A DNA stretch of 64,000 nt from Argyresthia goedartella (GCA_949825045.1 OX463810.1:31320201-31384200); one strand, 5' to 3'. Counted from the stretch's first letter, positions 39,823-52,639 are shown. Notes: generated by a model not told the origin, from the letters alone. Translations and numbers: made by a program.

Positions 39823-41335
39823 ATAGACCTTAGGATGAACTTGTCTATGACCAAAATTGACTCATCAGTACCGAACATATTTGTCGGTAATGAAGTAGCA
39901 CGAAGCTGCATTATATAATTCCACACAAGGTCCACATCGATTGTTTAAGCACTTTGAATGACTTATTAGTGTTCATTCGGATTGCAATAGCTGTATAGGA
40001 AATAACGATACCCAATATAATGCATAATTCTGTATTGTGATTCTAAATTCGATTCTGCGCTACACAAACGCCACAGATTCACTACCATTCAGCGTTAAGT
40101 AGCGTATCAGCTGCAAAAGCGCATTTTGTGGACAGGAATAGTGCAGTTTTCTGAATAATGGTTCACAGGTGTACCTTTTATAAACTTGCATTTTAAGAGA
40201 GAACATATGAACCTCTATAACACAAACAGTAACGATGTGAAGTCCTTTAACGAAGATATAATGCTCTATGCTGCTTAACGTGCACTTTTACACAGTTATT
40301 CAACTGATAGACTATACTCGTATATCAGCATTAATATAGGCTTAAAATTGTACCAATTGTGACATTTTATGCAGATACTCAGCAGCGCACTGCTTTAGAT
40401 ATGTGTACTCGTGCCTGTCAATTCAGACATGGGCTGAATAATAGAATTGATATCGGCATTTAAGCTGCTGTTTGAGTTTTAATTTACCATTATAGCTACG
40501 TGTGGACATTTGTAATGAATCAATGAAACCATTGAGCATTAAATGAAAGCTAACAACTCCTTTATCTCCCATTTTTAAGTACGTGACGCGTATTATTAGC
40601 TTTTATCCATTTGGTTTATTTTAGAAAACATTGGCTTGAAGTGAATTAGATCAAAAATAAATGAATATGTTTAAATATTACTACTAGCTTACATGTAAAA
40701 TTAGAACCTATGTAAAAAAAAATACTTGCTTTATTTACATTTTTGTGGATATTATGAGAGCGTGAATATTTTGAGAGCGTGAATATTTTGACCTAAATAT
40801 GCTTGGTATTTCACAATAAAGTTACATTCCCGATACAATTTAACACATAATAAAAATAACCCAAAGTTTTACTTTACTTATTAACTTTATTATTCATCCA
40901 CAAAATGTCAACTAAAACATCTTCATTTACACGCACAATACCACTTAGAGAAAATTTAAAATGCGTTACTCCATATCACAATTTCACTGATAATGTACTT
41001 TTAGCTTCGATAAAGCATTTAAGATGTCCACACTTATTTCAATTTGCGAAAGAGTATGAGAATGACTACATATTAACTATAATAAGTACCACGTGCTTTG
41101 TTATTCAGGCAATGTCCAGCACTTAGAGTAGCTGTTACCTTTATTCAGGCTAATATAATGATATTATAATTCAATTGGACAGCAATGTGCCAAGTAATTT
41201 GTGCCCAAATTAGATTCATATCAGCGTTATATGCACCTATAATGCTGTTATATAGCAATTTTTAGCAGCTAATATGTCCAAGGTGTTCTGTAAAAATTCT
41301 GTTACACGGAACATTTGTGCTACTTGGAGCCTTTT
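39823..41335. other. Long gene-free stretch
   Basis: One small tandem pair of TGAGAGCGTGAATATTT (40755-40790). Otherwise AT-rich without recognised content. Confidence 0.5.
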
Positions 41336-41949
41336 ATAGAGGCAGTGGACAGCTATGTTTATCTTGGACAATGTTTGTAATCTGGCCGAGAATCTCAAGT
41401 AAACGAGATTACCAGACGGATTCAGTTGAGTTGGCTGCTGCAAAGCTCAAACATGTCTTTAAGTCAAATACTCCACAAAACCTAAAGGCCAGGGTTTACA
41501 GCCAATGTGTCCTGCCCACGCTTACGTATGGTGCCGACACGTGGACGCTAACTAAGGCAAATACGCACAAAATTAAAGTCGCATAAAGAGCTATGGAGCG
41601 GTCCATGCCAGGCATCAGGCTTCAGGATCGTATTCTTAATACGGAGATAAGACGTCGTACTAAGGTCGTCGATGTGGGCGAGCTAATCACGAGATTGAAG
41701 TGGGGTTGGGCAGGACACTTGGCAAGGAGAGATGACGGAAGGTGGACCAAGAGCGGTAATGAAGTGGCTACCCTGAACCCCTAGGCGTCCAGTGGGCAAA
41801 GCACCAGCCAGATGGATGGACGATATCATCGCCATAGCTGGTAAGCAGTGGTTGCGGGAGGCACAGGACCAGAGTAAATAACGTGGTAAAGAGGAGGCCT
41901 ATACCCAGCTGTGGGTGAATGTGGGCTGATTTGATTGATTGATTGATTA
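41336..41949 (+). pseudogene. RTE-clade LINE, C-terminal RT remnant and tail
   Basis: Codons read DSYVYLGQ, then with frame changes RRIQLSWAAAKLKHVFKS, RVYSQCVLPTLTYGADTWTL, RAMERSMPGIRLQDR, RRRTKVVDVGELITRLKWGW with AGHLARRDD, and PARWMDDIIAIAGKQWLREA. This is the C-terminal end of RTE-type LINE proteins. The DNA then has GAGGCCTATACCCAGCTGTG and ends in GATTTGATTGATTGATTGAT, a short tandem tail as usual for the clade. Several stops and frame changes; 5'-truncated. Confidence 0.85.
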
Positions 41950-42332
41950 GGTAGACATTAGTATATTAAGTTTATTGTTGTACTGTACATATAGGTCTAT
42001 CCACGCTCAGCAATCAAGCTTTTTCATCGGCACATAAGAAATAAGCTCGTCATTTGTACTTCTTGTTTTTTCAATTATTTGTGTGCAATTAAGAAATAAT
42101 GAATTATGAATAATTTGCTGCATATCACATTCTGTCCGCATATTAAAGTTAAGTTGTCTTGTCCTGATGTGGGCGCAACTGTGACCACGCCGCTGCTGCC
42201 GTGAAGGAAGTTAATTGCTTAATATTTTTAGGAAAATTATAAAACTGGTTGTCTTAGGTCACAATTTCACAAGAAGCGGAGCGGAGCGAGGCGATCCTAT
42301 AGTGCAAGGCCAATTTGTCTGGAGTTAATAAT
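41950..42332. other. Gene-free stretch
   Basis: Nothing recognised. Confidence 0.4.
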
Positions 42333-42398
42333 TTGCCAAGGCACGTTTAGGCAACTCGTTAAATGTTTCGTTCAGTCATTTGCCTGACGGACCTTTAG
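42333..42398. repeat. Second copy of the window-start repeat
   Basis: Matches the reverse complement of 1-66 (GTTTAGGCAACTCG, CATTTGCCTGACGG). Confidence 0.5.
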
Positions 42399-42984
42399 TC
42401 ATTTGATTGAATGCCTGCCCTTAGTTAACTACCTGGACTTTTGACTGAGTGCCTAATTTGTCCAAATGTTGGCGACATATATAAACCAAAACAGCAAAAT
42501 TGCGTTTTGTTTGTTGTTGACAAGTGACAGTTCTATTCTTCAGTTTCGTCAAAGACCAGCTTTGCCTAACTCAATAACCTTCAACATATCATAATTCCTG
42601 CCTAGGTATACATATCATTTGAACTGGCAACTGGCATGAAAAAAATAACATTTTTCGCCAACGATACCTAGCTACGAATTTGGGACTACTTTATTTCCTT
42701 TTTTATGAGCTGTCAGGAAATTGGCCATTTCGATAGATACTCAAAGTGCATTAAGATCACTCTATGATCAAACATATACCGTTTATAGTGATCTCATTGC
42801 GAAAAGATATCAGTTAAAATTATCGTCAATCACAGCCATTTATTTATTTATTTATTTGGGAACTGAGTCAGTAGCACGAAACATTTTACACGACTTCGAA
42901 ATAATGATAACTTAGGGCTAATTAAGGACATTTATTTTGTAGCCTTATCATACAATTGTGAAAACTGATGGTAGAATTAATGTT
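42399..42984. other. Gene-free stretch
   Basis: Codons at 42721-42780 read AISIDTQSALRSLYDQ, which faintly resembles a retroelement RNase H (xDSQAAL). It is too short to call. Confidence 0.3.
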
Positions 42985-43890
42985 CTACTCCTAAAACATT
43001 TTGTAACAATTGCATGGCAGGCGGTAGCTGATGGAGTTAGCAACGTAGTTTGTGCGGGCCAGAGGTTCGTTACTAAGTGTGGTGTGACGAGTACCGGTTG
43101 ACGGAGCATTCAGCCTGAGTAGAGCTTCGACTAGATCCGGATGCATATCAAACATGACCCGACGGGACTCGAGGTTGGGGATGTTATGATAGCGGCATTC
43201 CAATGCATAATCGTCAGTACGGAATCCGTCATGGAAACTAGTAAAAAGTAGTCTTTCTATCATGTTTACGTAAGTACGTTGTTACTGAGGGTTCCAAATT
43301 GTTAGCAATATTCGAGGATGCTCCTGATGCAAAATACGTAACACGAACGCAGTTAATGTCAGTGAATACTGACTCTAAAAATAAAACCAAGGTTTCTATA
43401 AGCTAAGTGTGTGAAGAATATATGAGGCTTTAGGCTGTATTCATACGAAATCGGTGTTATTCGTCTGGTGAAGCTGATTATGTTACATTTGGCAAACTTG
43501 ACGTTCATCCTGTCACCGACATAATAAGCCGACAGGCGGTTCAGATCCTCTTCTAAATGAATGCAGGCTTTTTTATCATGAGCGTATATATAGTACAAAA
43601 CTTGCATGATTGAAGCAAACGCATATTTCGTATAAATATACCACATATAGTGGTGGTCCCAAAATTTACCCTTGACAAAGAGCAGTAGGAATTGTTGTGA
43701 CCGACCGATGCCCACCAACGATCACAGCTTGACAGCTTTTATAGATGTATGATTCAGTCCATCGCAAGAGATCGCCCTGTATAATTAGTTTCATAAATTT
43801 TTGCAGTAAAATGAAATGTTCGAAGCGATCAAAAGCCTTTTCAAGCAATCCGTTCACATTCACTGTTGATTTACCTCTGACATGTGTCAT
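42985..43890 (-). pseudogene. Second LINE reverse transcriptase, heavily degraded
   Basis: Minus strand: VRGKSTVNVNGLLEKAFDRF (first-Asp region), EHFILLQKFMKLIIQGDLL with RWTESYIY, CQAVIVGGHRSVTTIPT and then a broken GVPQG block; the FADD block is not readable. Later come HLEEDLNRLSAYYVGDRMNV with KFAKCNIISFTRR, and near 43000-43260 a C-terminal tail with HNIPNLESRR. Several frame changes. The order of blocks is that of a non-LTR RT; the clade is not decided. The 5' side meets a small MITE (43873-44028). Confidence 0.75.
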
Positions 43891-44028
43891 CAGAGCACAG
43901 GAAGTAAGGGACAGAGCTATGCATCGATCTGTCTATCTCTTCCTCCTTCTTTCGCACATGAAAGGAAAGGGAGACGGACGCATCGCTCCGTCCTTACTTG
44001 CTGCGTTTACAAGACACGTGTCAGAGGT
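43873..44028. mobile_element. Small MITE with ACCTCTGACATGTGTC ends
   Basis: ACCTCTGACATGTGTC at the left is matched inverted by GACACGTGTCAGAGGT at the right, with 14 of 16 bases paired. The 124-bp interior has no ORF. It lies at the point where the LINE RT homology ends, so it may have inserted in the LINE. Because RT codons continue into the left arm, the edge is uncertain by some bases. Confidence 0.55.
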
Positions 44029-44199
44029 ACAATAACTATGATCGGAGTATAAACATAATTAGGTAATCAGTTCCCTAGTTACGTGAAAATAATGCATACA
44101 ACGTCGTCATAGCAACATACGTGCTCTAATGGCATAGATCTTATGGCATGTAAAGTAACTGGCAAGTTTGTTATACGATATTCTTAAGTGGGTCGGAAT
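44029..44199. other. Non-coding interval
   Basis: Nothing recognised. Confidence 0.3.
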
Positions 44200-44520
44200 T
44201 AAATTACGTACTTAAAGATACCTGTAAAACTGCAAATATACTGTTTGCGGATTTTTTTCTTGTTTGTTTTATAAGACCTTGCTTCGTGCCAAATTTCATG
44301 ATTTTATGTCAACGGGATCTGCCCTATAGGTTTTGATTCCATTACAAATTCAGGAAAATTGTGACATTAACGGGATGGTATGTTGTTTGCATTGACTATA
44401 AGTTTGATTTGTCACAACTTCAGAAGACCATAGAGTCTACAGACCTTGGTAATTTATATTAATTTCAACTTGATACAACGGACAGGCAGACAGACATAAA
44501 TTTACAGTTTTCTGATTATT
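44200..44520 (+). repeat. Interspersed repeat, copy 1 (GACAGGCAGACAGAC end)
   Basis: GTGCCAAATTTCATGATTTT, GTCAACGGGATCTGCCCTAT, GATTTGTCACAACTTCAGAA, CAACGGACAGGCAGACAGAC. A related but more diverged copy lies at 45085-45290. The words are common in lepidopteran repeats. Confidence 0.55.
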
Positions 44521-45084
44521 CCCTTTACGTGTACTTTAAGAACTTGCTTTAATTGTATTAAAGGACACGCCTTATTCGATATAAAGACGACTGCCCCAGA
44601 GATAAGATATATAAGAATCGTACCCAGCAACACAGAATACTTAACAGTACAACCAGCAATAAACAATTCTGAATGGCTAAATATCCGTTTTTCATATTTC
44701 AAAGTTTCAGGAACTTTTCAGAAGGACTTTGCAGGAGAAGTTGTTTATTTATTTACATACTCGATATTGTTTCAGATTATAAAAAATACCCTTTTTTAAA
44801 GTAAAAATAATATAACTCCTTCAATATTCAGTACCTATACAAACTTCAAGAACGATTTTGCTAGGATGTCCTCAGATGAATGAAACTCTTCGTTTTACCT
44901 ACTTATTCTGTATCTGAGTCTCACTGGCGATATTTTTTTCGAGTTTCCCTGGAAAAATATTTATTATTTCATTATTTCATAAAAGTTCTATAAAATAAAC
45001 GGAGACGCAGTAATTTATGAATTTTTAGTTAAATGCTATTTATTGGTTAGTAGAAGTCTTATATATGCTTGGGAAGTCAATAAG
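44521..45084. other. Gene-free stretch
   Basis: AT-rich, nothing recognised. Confidence 0.4.
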
Positions 45085-45290
45085 CCATCTATTTTAATGA
45101 TTCTAGGTCCCTACAGGTCTTGCTTTCTTTGCGAATATCAAGCAACTTGACCTATACATTAGATTTTTCACAACTTCAAGAAACCGCAGACCTGAGTAAT
45201 CGAAATAGTTTTCAACTTGCTTTCTCCACGCGTTCCTGATAAAAAGGGTCTTGACAGACGCACGGACAGACAGACAGGTTCCTTTTTTCC
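45085..45290 (+). repeat. Interspersed repeat, copy 2
   Basis: TTAGATTTTTCACAACTTCA, AAGGGTCTTGACAGACGCAC and GGACAGACAGACAGG. It shares the CACAACTTCA..A and GACAGACAGAC blocks with 44200-44520. Confidence 0.5.
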
Positions 45291-46569
45291 TAAATTATTA
45301 CAAAATTGTCAGTAAAGTTGTTACAATAGAAAGACTGCTGATAGAGGTGGTTCTTTAATCTTAGTAAAAATAATATTAAGGTGAAACAACGGAAAGATTA
45401 ACAACTTTGTCAAAAATTGCGATGTACATAATTTCAACACTAGAAATAAAAATTAACTGTATGTAGCTAGATTTCGGTTGTTGAAGGTTAATGGTTCATT
45501 TATGGGGAACTGTATACCCTTTTTTATTAAGTTACCAGAGGGAATTGATCAATTGCCCATGCACAGGCTTAAACATTTATTAAGGCTAATCTCATAAAGA
45601 AAGCATATTAAACCATTAATAACCATGTTATAGACAAAACTGCATGGCCTCAATACCCCAAGCTGCATGGTAATGATAACAATAATTAACCTTACTTTTA
45701 AAAATGCAATAATGTTATTTAACCTCTCAAAAATCGAGGGTAGTTGGGATGGGTCGCGATTTTGAATCTTATGCCATGGTAATAAAATTTAAAACCTATA
45801 ACGGAAAAGTTGCGTTAGCTAACGCCGCCGGTTAATAGTCTGGTAATATTATTAAGTATACAAAAGTTCTATGTTGGGTGACTCTTAACAATTTATTAGT
45901 TTTAACGTAGAATACAAGTATGTTACCAAGAAACCATAGTTTATGTTCATGCTCACTAAAATGTCTTTTCTTGCGGCGGCTCTCTGTAGCGGGTTGCTCC
46001 CCTCCCTCAAATATGGCGAGGGGGGTGATGGCTGGTGCACAAGTCATACTCGTGAACGGGTGCTGCTTGGGAGGACTGGTCCAGTCTGGTTTCTCATAAG
46101 TTATGTTCACTACAGCTTGTCTTTGCTCTTATTTATTTATATTGTTAGATTGTTATTTTGAGACATCTTATTAGCACTTCTGGATATGATGTTGTAATAT
46201 TGTCATAAGATTACATAATTTTAATATCGTACATAGTGTAAAAAAATGAAAATTAAAAAAAAAAAAACCTCCTAGAGTTTCTTGGTGCTATCTTCACTGA
46301 CGTGCGTATTTCCGAAGCACTGGTAGAGTTCATGGAGTTTCTTTTTCCTGTGCGAGATTCAGCCATGAATCACAACTTGAAGGAGAAATTTCCTTTTTCA
46401 AACTCAAATAGGCACTAAAGTGCTGCTTGCTGGGTGCTCGACAAGAGTGGATGTGTGTGTGTGGGGGGGGGGGGGTTACTGGTGAACTAAGGTTTTTCAT
46501 AAACACACAAAATAGAAAGTATGTTAGTACGGTTAATAAAATACCCGATCAACCTCGACAAAACGGTGA
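45291..46569. other. Gene-free stretch with an A run and a GT/G run
   Basis: An A-rich run at 46249-46268 could be the poly(A) of a retroposed sequence ending there, but no parent was recognised. A GTGTGTG plus poly-G run lies at 46449-46475. Open frames up to 92 codons in 45832-46161 overlap on opposite strands and are not called. Confidence 0.4.
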
Positions 46570-49500
46570 GCGCCAAATGTAAATATTATCGGGAACAACG
46601 CACATGCTCTCTTGCTAAAGCTAGGAGTCCCTTTAGATTCATCTTCAACAACCTGTGCAAAAACAGCTGATGGTTTCTCTCAATCAGTTGTTGGTAGCAT
46701 GACTGTTATGATAAACTGGAATGATTTCACATTCCCTGTAACATTTGACGTCTCCCCATCTATAAAAACAAATTTTATCCTGGGTACAGAATTTTGGATT
46801 AAGTCTGGATTGAGATCTAGTATAGAATGCAAACCTATCAAGTATCTTATTAACCCTAGACCTGCTGCTCTAAATATTGGAGTAATTGAAAGAATGAATG
46901 AAGAACCTGTTAATTTAGTTCCTAAACTTAACGTTGATATAGATCCCACATCAGACAATAATGTTAATACTACCCAATCTGAAGTGAATCTTAGTGAAAT
47001 TGACACAATCAAAAATTTTAAAGACAGATTACCTACTAGGGATGACTTGAATGAAGACCAGCAGAGTAGATTAGATGAAATAGTAGAAAAATTTGCATCA
47101 ATATCTTTTGTGAAAAATGGGCTAGGGCGTACTCACTTGTTCAAATATGACATAGAAACTACTGGTCCCCCGATTAAACAAAGATATTATAGAATGAGCC
47201 CTTACAAACAAGAATTAGTAGATAGATTATTAAATCGATCGTTTTGTCAATTTAGGTGTTTTAGAACCATCTGTTAGTCCTTGGGCTAGTCCTGTACTAT
47301 TAGTTAAAAGAGAAGATAAAAATAGACTGTGTATAGACAGCTCATATTAGTAGAAAGCTCATATCTGTCACCAAAAAAGATTGTTATCCTTTACCTCGAA
47401 TAGACAACATACTAGACAATTTGAAAAATACAAAATTCCTGTCTTCTGTAGATTTGTCAAAAGCTTTCTCACAGCTACCCTTGACCGACGAAGCTAAAGA
47501 AAAAACCGCTATAATATCACAAGGTAGAGGCCTTTTACAGTTTAACGTATTTCCGTTTGGTCTGACCAATGCTCCCCAGTGTCTGCAAAGGTTGGTTGAC
47601 ACGCTATTTGGGTCTGAATTTAAAGGAAAGGTTTTTGTTTACTTAGATGACCTCCTCATTATTTCTGAATCATTTACTGAACATAATGAACTACTAAATA
47701 AAATATATGACAAACTTGAATTCGCGAATCTGTCAGTAAATTTAAAAAAGTGCGAGTTTCTTAGATCTGAATAAAAATTTCTAGGGTATATTGTTACTAC
47801 AGAAGGCCTCAGACAGATCCTTCAAAAATATCTGCAATCGAAAGTTTCCCTACACCCAAGTCTGTTAAAGATGTTCGTAGTTTCTTAGGCCTCGCGTCAT
47901 ATAACCGTCGTTTTATAAACAATTTTTCTAATATTGCAGCACCATTGTCTCGCCTTACATGTGTTAAAATAACTCATTTCATTTGGTCCACTGAAGCAGA
48001 CCAAGCATTTAAAGAATTGAAAAAAGCGTTAACTTCAGCTCCTATTTTAAAACCACCAGATTTTGACAAACCGTTTTCCATCCATTGCGACGCAAGTTCC
48101 TTTGGTATCGGCGCCGCATTAGTACAAAAAGACGAAAACGACAAAGAACACCCTACAGCCTATTTTTCAAGAACTACTAGACAAGAATGTGTATTTTCGA
48201 CAACTGAACGGGAACTTTTATGTGTTGTGGAAGCGGTAACATATTTCAGACATTACGTTGAATGTAGTCATTTTGAGGTAGTGACCGACCATGAAAGTAT
48301 AAGGTGGATTTACAAATTAGACAACCCGACTGGACGCTTAGCACGTTGGGCTACAACACTCTCACAATTCTCATTTGACATCATCCATAAAAAGGGTAAA
48401 TTCCAGTGTACCTGACGCTTTAAGTAGAATTAGAATCGAAATGCTTAGTGGATCAGACAGTTTAATTGATGATTGGTATAATGAAACATTTAGAGGCGCT
48501 ACGGAGACTCCGGAAAAGTATCCAAATTTCATGATTTTGACATTTTAGACTCTTATTCTTGGAAAGAGGTAGTTCCACTGGCACTTCGAGAAAATTTAGT
48601 TCTAAATTCTCATGAAGACCCTCTAGCAGCATATTTAAGACCCTTTAAAACATTTAAAAAATTACAAGTTCATTACTTTTGGCCGAACATGTTTTTAGAC
48701 ATAAAATCTATTATTGATAAATGCGATATCTGCAAAGCCTATAAATCAAACAACAAACCACCAAGTGGTCATATGACCCATCAGAAAAGAGTCAAAGCGC
48801 CGATGCAAGTCTTGAGTATTGATCTAGTTGGCCCCCTGCCAAAAAGCTACTCAGGACACATTTACCTGTTGACTGTTGTGGACACCTTTACTAAGTATGT
48901 TTGGTTTTACCCACTAAAAAAAGCTAACACTACAGCCCTAGTGAAGTTCTTAGAAAACAACATATTCCTTACCTTTGGCGTTCCCCACACTTTCATAACC
49001 GACAATGGTAGTCAGTTTATATCGAAAGAGTTTGAAGTTTTTGCCAAGAAATATAATATCCCCATACTTTTTAGAAACTGCGTTTACTTTCCACAAATAA
49101 CCCTGTAGAGCGACATAACAAGACAATTGAGACTGCAATTGCCTCATATGTTGGTAATAATCACAGAACATGGACTAAACTCTTAAATAAGATTCAAACC
49201 GCGCTTAATAGTCATGTCAGCTTAGCACATGGATATTCTCCACATTTTCTGATGTTTGGTAGGGAACTCATCCTGGACGGTAGATTTCACAGACTTCTGA
49301 ATGTAGAAAACTTGGATAGTATTGACACCGAGGATTTCGAACAATGGTCTACCAAACTTAAAGATCTGACAAAAATATTTGAAGACGTGCAAGCGCATCT
49401 GGCGCAAGCTGACCAGCAAAACGCAAAAAGATATAATTGAGACGGTCTATCGTCCATTATAATGAGGGTGATATTGTTTGGCGTCGCTCTCATGTACAAT

Positions 49501-49655
49501 CAGACACCGGCAAATTCTTTAGCAATAAACTAGCTCCCAGATTTGTAAAGTCATTAGTGCTCAAAAAGAACTCTGACAATACCTACATTCTGGGAAACCT
49601 AGACGGTACTAAAGCTGGATTATTTCATGTGAGTGACATTATAAAAAGCGGATGA
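46570..49655 (+). pseudogene. Gypsy pol polyprotein (PR-RT-RH-IN), multiple breaks
   Basis: Protease C-terminal half with TADGFSQSVVGSMTVMI and NFILGTEFWIKSG; its catalytic Asp lies upstream and is missing. RT: SPWASPVLLVKREDKNRLCI; LPRIDNILDNL; FSSVDL-type region (LSSVDLSKAFSQLPLTDEA), FPFGLTNAPQCLQRLVD; VFVYLDDLLIIS (catalytic YLDD). RNase H: FSIHCDASSFGIGAALVQKD, STTERELLCVVEAV, VVTDHESIRW. Integrase: CDICKAYKS zinc-finger end, VLSIDLVGPLP (first Asp), FITDNGSQF (second Asp), then after a frame change NPVERHNKTI (Glu). The C-terminal GDIVWRRSH ... LAPRFVKS segment runs to 49655. Breaks are visible near 47240, 47347, 47772, 48414, 49106 and 49438. Confidence 0.88.
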
Positions 49656-50780
49656 GGTATAATTGATTAACTGCTCGGAGAAAGATAAAAATACTATGTT
49701 TTTACTACATTATGTTGATTTTTTTTTTCGGTGAGATTTATGAATTGTGCCTATAGGCATGTTATAACATAAAAAGTATTAATAATAAAACAACTATATA
49801 AAAAAAAAACATTGCTTACTTGATTTTTGCGTTGAATATTCTCCGTCTTCATATAGGCGACGTTTTTTCTTTCTTCTTCTTGAGGAGCATAAACCTACCA
49901 GTATATTGATAATAATACACTTACCCAGTTTTTTTTTTAATTTATGGGAAACTAATTATGCTTTTATTGCCTACGCTTTGTATTTGTCCATGTTTAAGAT
50001 AAAGTAATAATAGTAAATAATTAATCATCAGCACCTGCTCTTTATTTTATGACCTGCAAAAGTCGTTTCTTCTCCTCTTCCGTATTGTGGTTAGCCATAT
50101 ATAGCATATTCCCCTTTCTTTAGCTGGTAGCCGAAAACATGATACTCCTTAATAAAACCCTAACCGTAAGCATAACTTTAAACATCTCATCATGGTGCAC
50201 TCCTCAATATCCCTATCCTGGCCCTCAATATCAATCTTCTTGTTAATACAGATTTATGTACGTATCCGATCAGCGTTTTCGAATCGGTGATTTTAGAATT
50301 AAAAAAAAAAAAAATTTCTTCTAATACTTTTGTAATTGTGAGATGGTGTTATGTTATGTTTGAACTGAGTTATTTAAGTTGTACTAACACTTTACTTGTT
50401 GTGAGGTTAATTAAAACTTTTTTTTTCTGTTTTAGAGAAGTTAAGTGCTAATATGTCAACTGTTTTTTTTAAAGAGAAGTGTATCGTTAAAGATGTAACA
50501 AACCAATAATTTGAATGGAGAATAATAATTACTCGCAATAATAATAATACCAATTCGTACTTGTAATAAAAATGTTCTCGCACTCTTGGACATTGTAAAT
50601 CTGTAGGTTTCGAATTTGTTTACCCTTATCTTGGTTATTTCTTTGTGTTGATGTGTCTTTATCTTGTGATCACATTAATCATAATTATGTCATGTAGTTG
50701 AGAACTGATATGATCATTTAGTTATTGTGAAAGTATTAAGTCTAATTTTCTTTTGTTTTGTGTTTTTTTCTTTTTTTGTA
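49656..50780 (+). other. Non-coding 3' region of the gypsy element
   Basis: AT-rich, with A and T runs; no envelope-like frame. Confidence 0.5.
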
Positions 50781-50793
50781 AGAAAGGGAGGAA
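50781..50793 (+). promoter_or_regulatory. Polypurine tract of the gypsy element
   Basis: AGAAAGGGAGGAA immediately upstream of the TG start of the LTR; such tracts prime plus-strand synthesis. Confidence 0.7.
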
Positions 50794-51349
50794 TGTAGGC
50801 ATGGTAGAGCTCTGACGCTAAGGAGCATCGAAGAGCGGTCCACATGGACTCTCAGCCAATGGAATCTGGCCCCCGCATTATGTGGACGATGTCTCTCGTC
50901 CCTCAACCCCTCGTAGACCCCGCGAGCGAGTCAATCGAGCGGAGGTAGCACAGCTAGCGGACGTGTGTTGAGAAACGTCTTGAATACATTCCGAATATAC
51001 TACGATTGACCATCGACTTTCTACTAATAGCGGCAGATCATTTGCTGACCGGATAACCGACAACAGATCACCTAATTTCTCGATAGCCCTTTGAGATCCC
51101 TTCAACCCGCGACAAAAGTCGGAAGAACCCATTCCCTGGAAGAAAACTGAGCTCTTGCCTACCAGTGTGAACCGGTGCCCCCCCAGGACTTTATCTAGGA
51201 TTTTTTAGTTCGATTAAGTTTAAAGTGTTGTGTTAAATATCGTTAGTTAGGTACCTACCCATGTGTTGTGAGACAGACAATATAATAGTTCGTCTGGAAG
51301 AATAGCAGTTTATTTATCTACCTAAGTACTTTAAATCCACAACCTTACA
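50794..51349 (+). repeat. 3' LTR of the gypsy element
   Basis: Begins TGTAGGCATGG after the polypurine tract and ends ...CAACCTTACA, giving TG...CA with a short inverted TGTA/TACA. The 556-bp length is plausible. No 5' partner is in the window, so the right edge rests on the terminal dinucleotide and is less certain. Confidence 0.6.
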
Positions 51350-51359
51350 TTATGTACTC

Positions 51360-51485
51360 ATTAGTTTAGTTGATCATATTTGATTTATTTTTTCATGTAT
51401 CTATATATGAGACTTAAGTAAGTGTTTGACTTGTAAATTTGCATGCCTACTTGCAATAAATGATTTGATTTGATTTGATTTGAAA
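51360..51485 (+). mobile_element. LINE 3' tail with TTTGA steps
   Basis: TTGCATGCCTACTTGCAATA, AATGATTTGATTTGATTTGA. It is the plus-strand end of a jockey-type LINE; only the trailer is present. Confidence 0.7.
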
Positions 51486-52151
51486 GAAGTTTTTATTTTG
51501 ACTTTGACCTATTACGGAACCCAAAAAGTAAGCTACAGAGAAATACGAAGATTGGAAATTTTCGCGAATGGTAAGTTCTGCGAATGGAATTATTTCTTCT
51601 ATAAAGATTCGATTTTGGAAAATCAAAGGCAATTCTCTTTAACTATTTATATTTTAAATAAATAAATGTATTCTCATTTGTACTTGTATGTTGTATGCTT
51701 GTTGTATCCTGAAGAAACTCTTACTCTACTATCTGTGGTTGTATGCTAACCAGGAAATATCATTACCATCAATTTGCTATTCAATTATCCTAGACTTAAG
51801 TAGTGAAACTCTCTTCAAACACAATTTGTTTCACGAAAACTCGCTCAAAATATCTAACAATAACAAAACACTATCTTTCACACTCATATTTTTAAATAGT
51901 GTTGCCATGTGTGGACCCGAAAAAAAGGTCCCAAGTGTATACTGAGAATGAGTATACGTAGCATGAAAATTTCGCTCCTTTTTATTGTTTACGATCGAAA
52001 ATTAAAATTTGATAACGTTGATTAATTGCCAAATTAACATTCTGTCTGTTAAGGGACGTTGGACGGTTGAGTGGAGGCAATTTTGAGTTCCTTTTATTTT
52101 TGACCACCATCATCACTATCGGAGTTCATTTTAAACCAATAACCGTTCGCA
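51486..52151. other. Gene-free stretch
   Basis: Open frames up to 85 codons; nothing recognised. Confidence 0.4.
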
Positions 52152-52269
52152 GATTGTATTGTTTGATTCCTCCTTGATACAACTCGATGTATGACACCCG
52201 CATGTTTATTGATTGTATTGTTTGATTCCTCCTTGATACAACTCTATGTATGACACCCGCATGTTTATT
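52152..52269 (+). repeat. Tandem duplication, 2 x 59 bp
   Basis: Two adjacent units starting GATTGTATTGTTTGATTCC differ at one visible position (ACTCGATG/ACTCTATG). It is a recent local duplication. Confidence 0.9.
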
Positions 52270-52639
52270 TTTCATTATTCATATCGTAGAGCACTCCAGA
52301 TCAAGTGTCAATAAATAATCACAGCTATGTTTGCAAATGTAGGTTTACGCAAAACGCAATTTAACTGAAACTTTAGGCAGATTAAAATTTAGCTTTGATA
52401 CGCAGTGAACGTACTGCGGAATAGGCCTACACGATCATTGACATTAAGCTAGTTGAGTATGACGTTTAGGCATAACGCGTCTTAGTCTCTCTACAGATTA
52501 GGTGCACCCTCCTAGGAGGGACAAAATTACATATAAAAATGTCGTGTAAAATGTCGCAGCTCATGTTTTGAGAATCGCGCGTGGTGAGGGACATCTGGCC
52601 CCTGGTGTACCTGAGGCTTAAGCTTTCCGACCAAATCAA
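52270..52639. other. Gene-free stretch
   Basis: Nothing recognised. Confidence 0.4.

Larger units (their letters stand above)
46570..51349 (+). mobile_element. Ty3/gypsy LTR retrotransposon, 5'-truncated
   Basis: Starts inside the protease and proceeds through RT, RNase H and integrase in the Ty3/gypsy order. A ~1.1-kb non-coding part, a polypurine tract (AGAAAGGGAGGAA, 50781-50793) and a 3' LTR (50794-51349) follow. No 5' LTR, gag or envelope-like frame was found. Several frameshifts and stops make it inactive. Confidence 0.85.

Noticed and set aside
45832..46161. Frames of 92 and 72 codons overlapping on opposite strands near a poly(A) run
   Set aside because: A processed gene copy was considered, but no parent protein is recognisable and both strands are open.
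46612..49655. A complete, possibly infectious gypsy/errantivirus
   Set aside because: No gag, no envelope frame, no 5' LTR, and at least six breaks in pol; it is a dead fragment.
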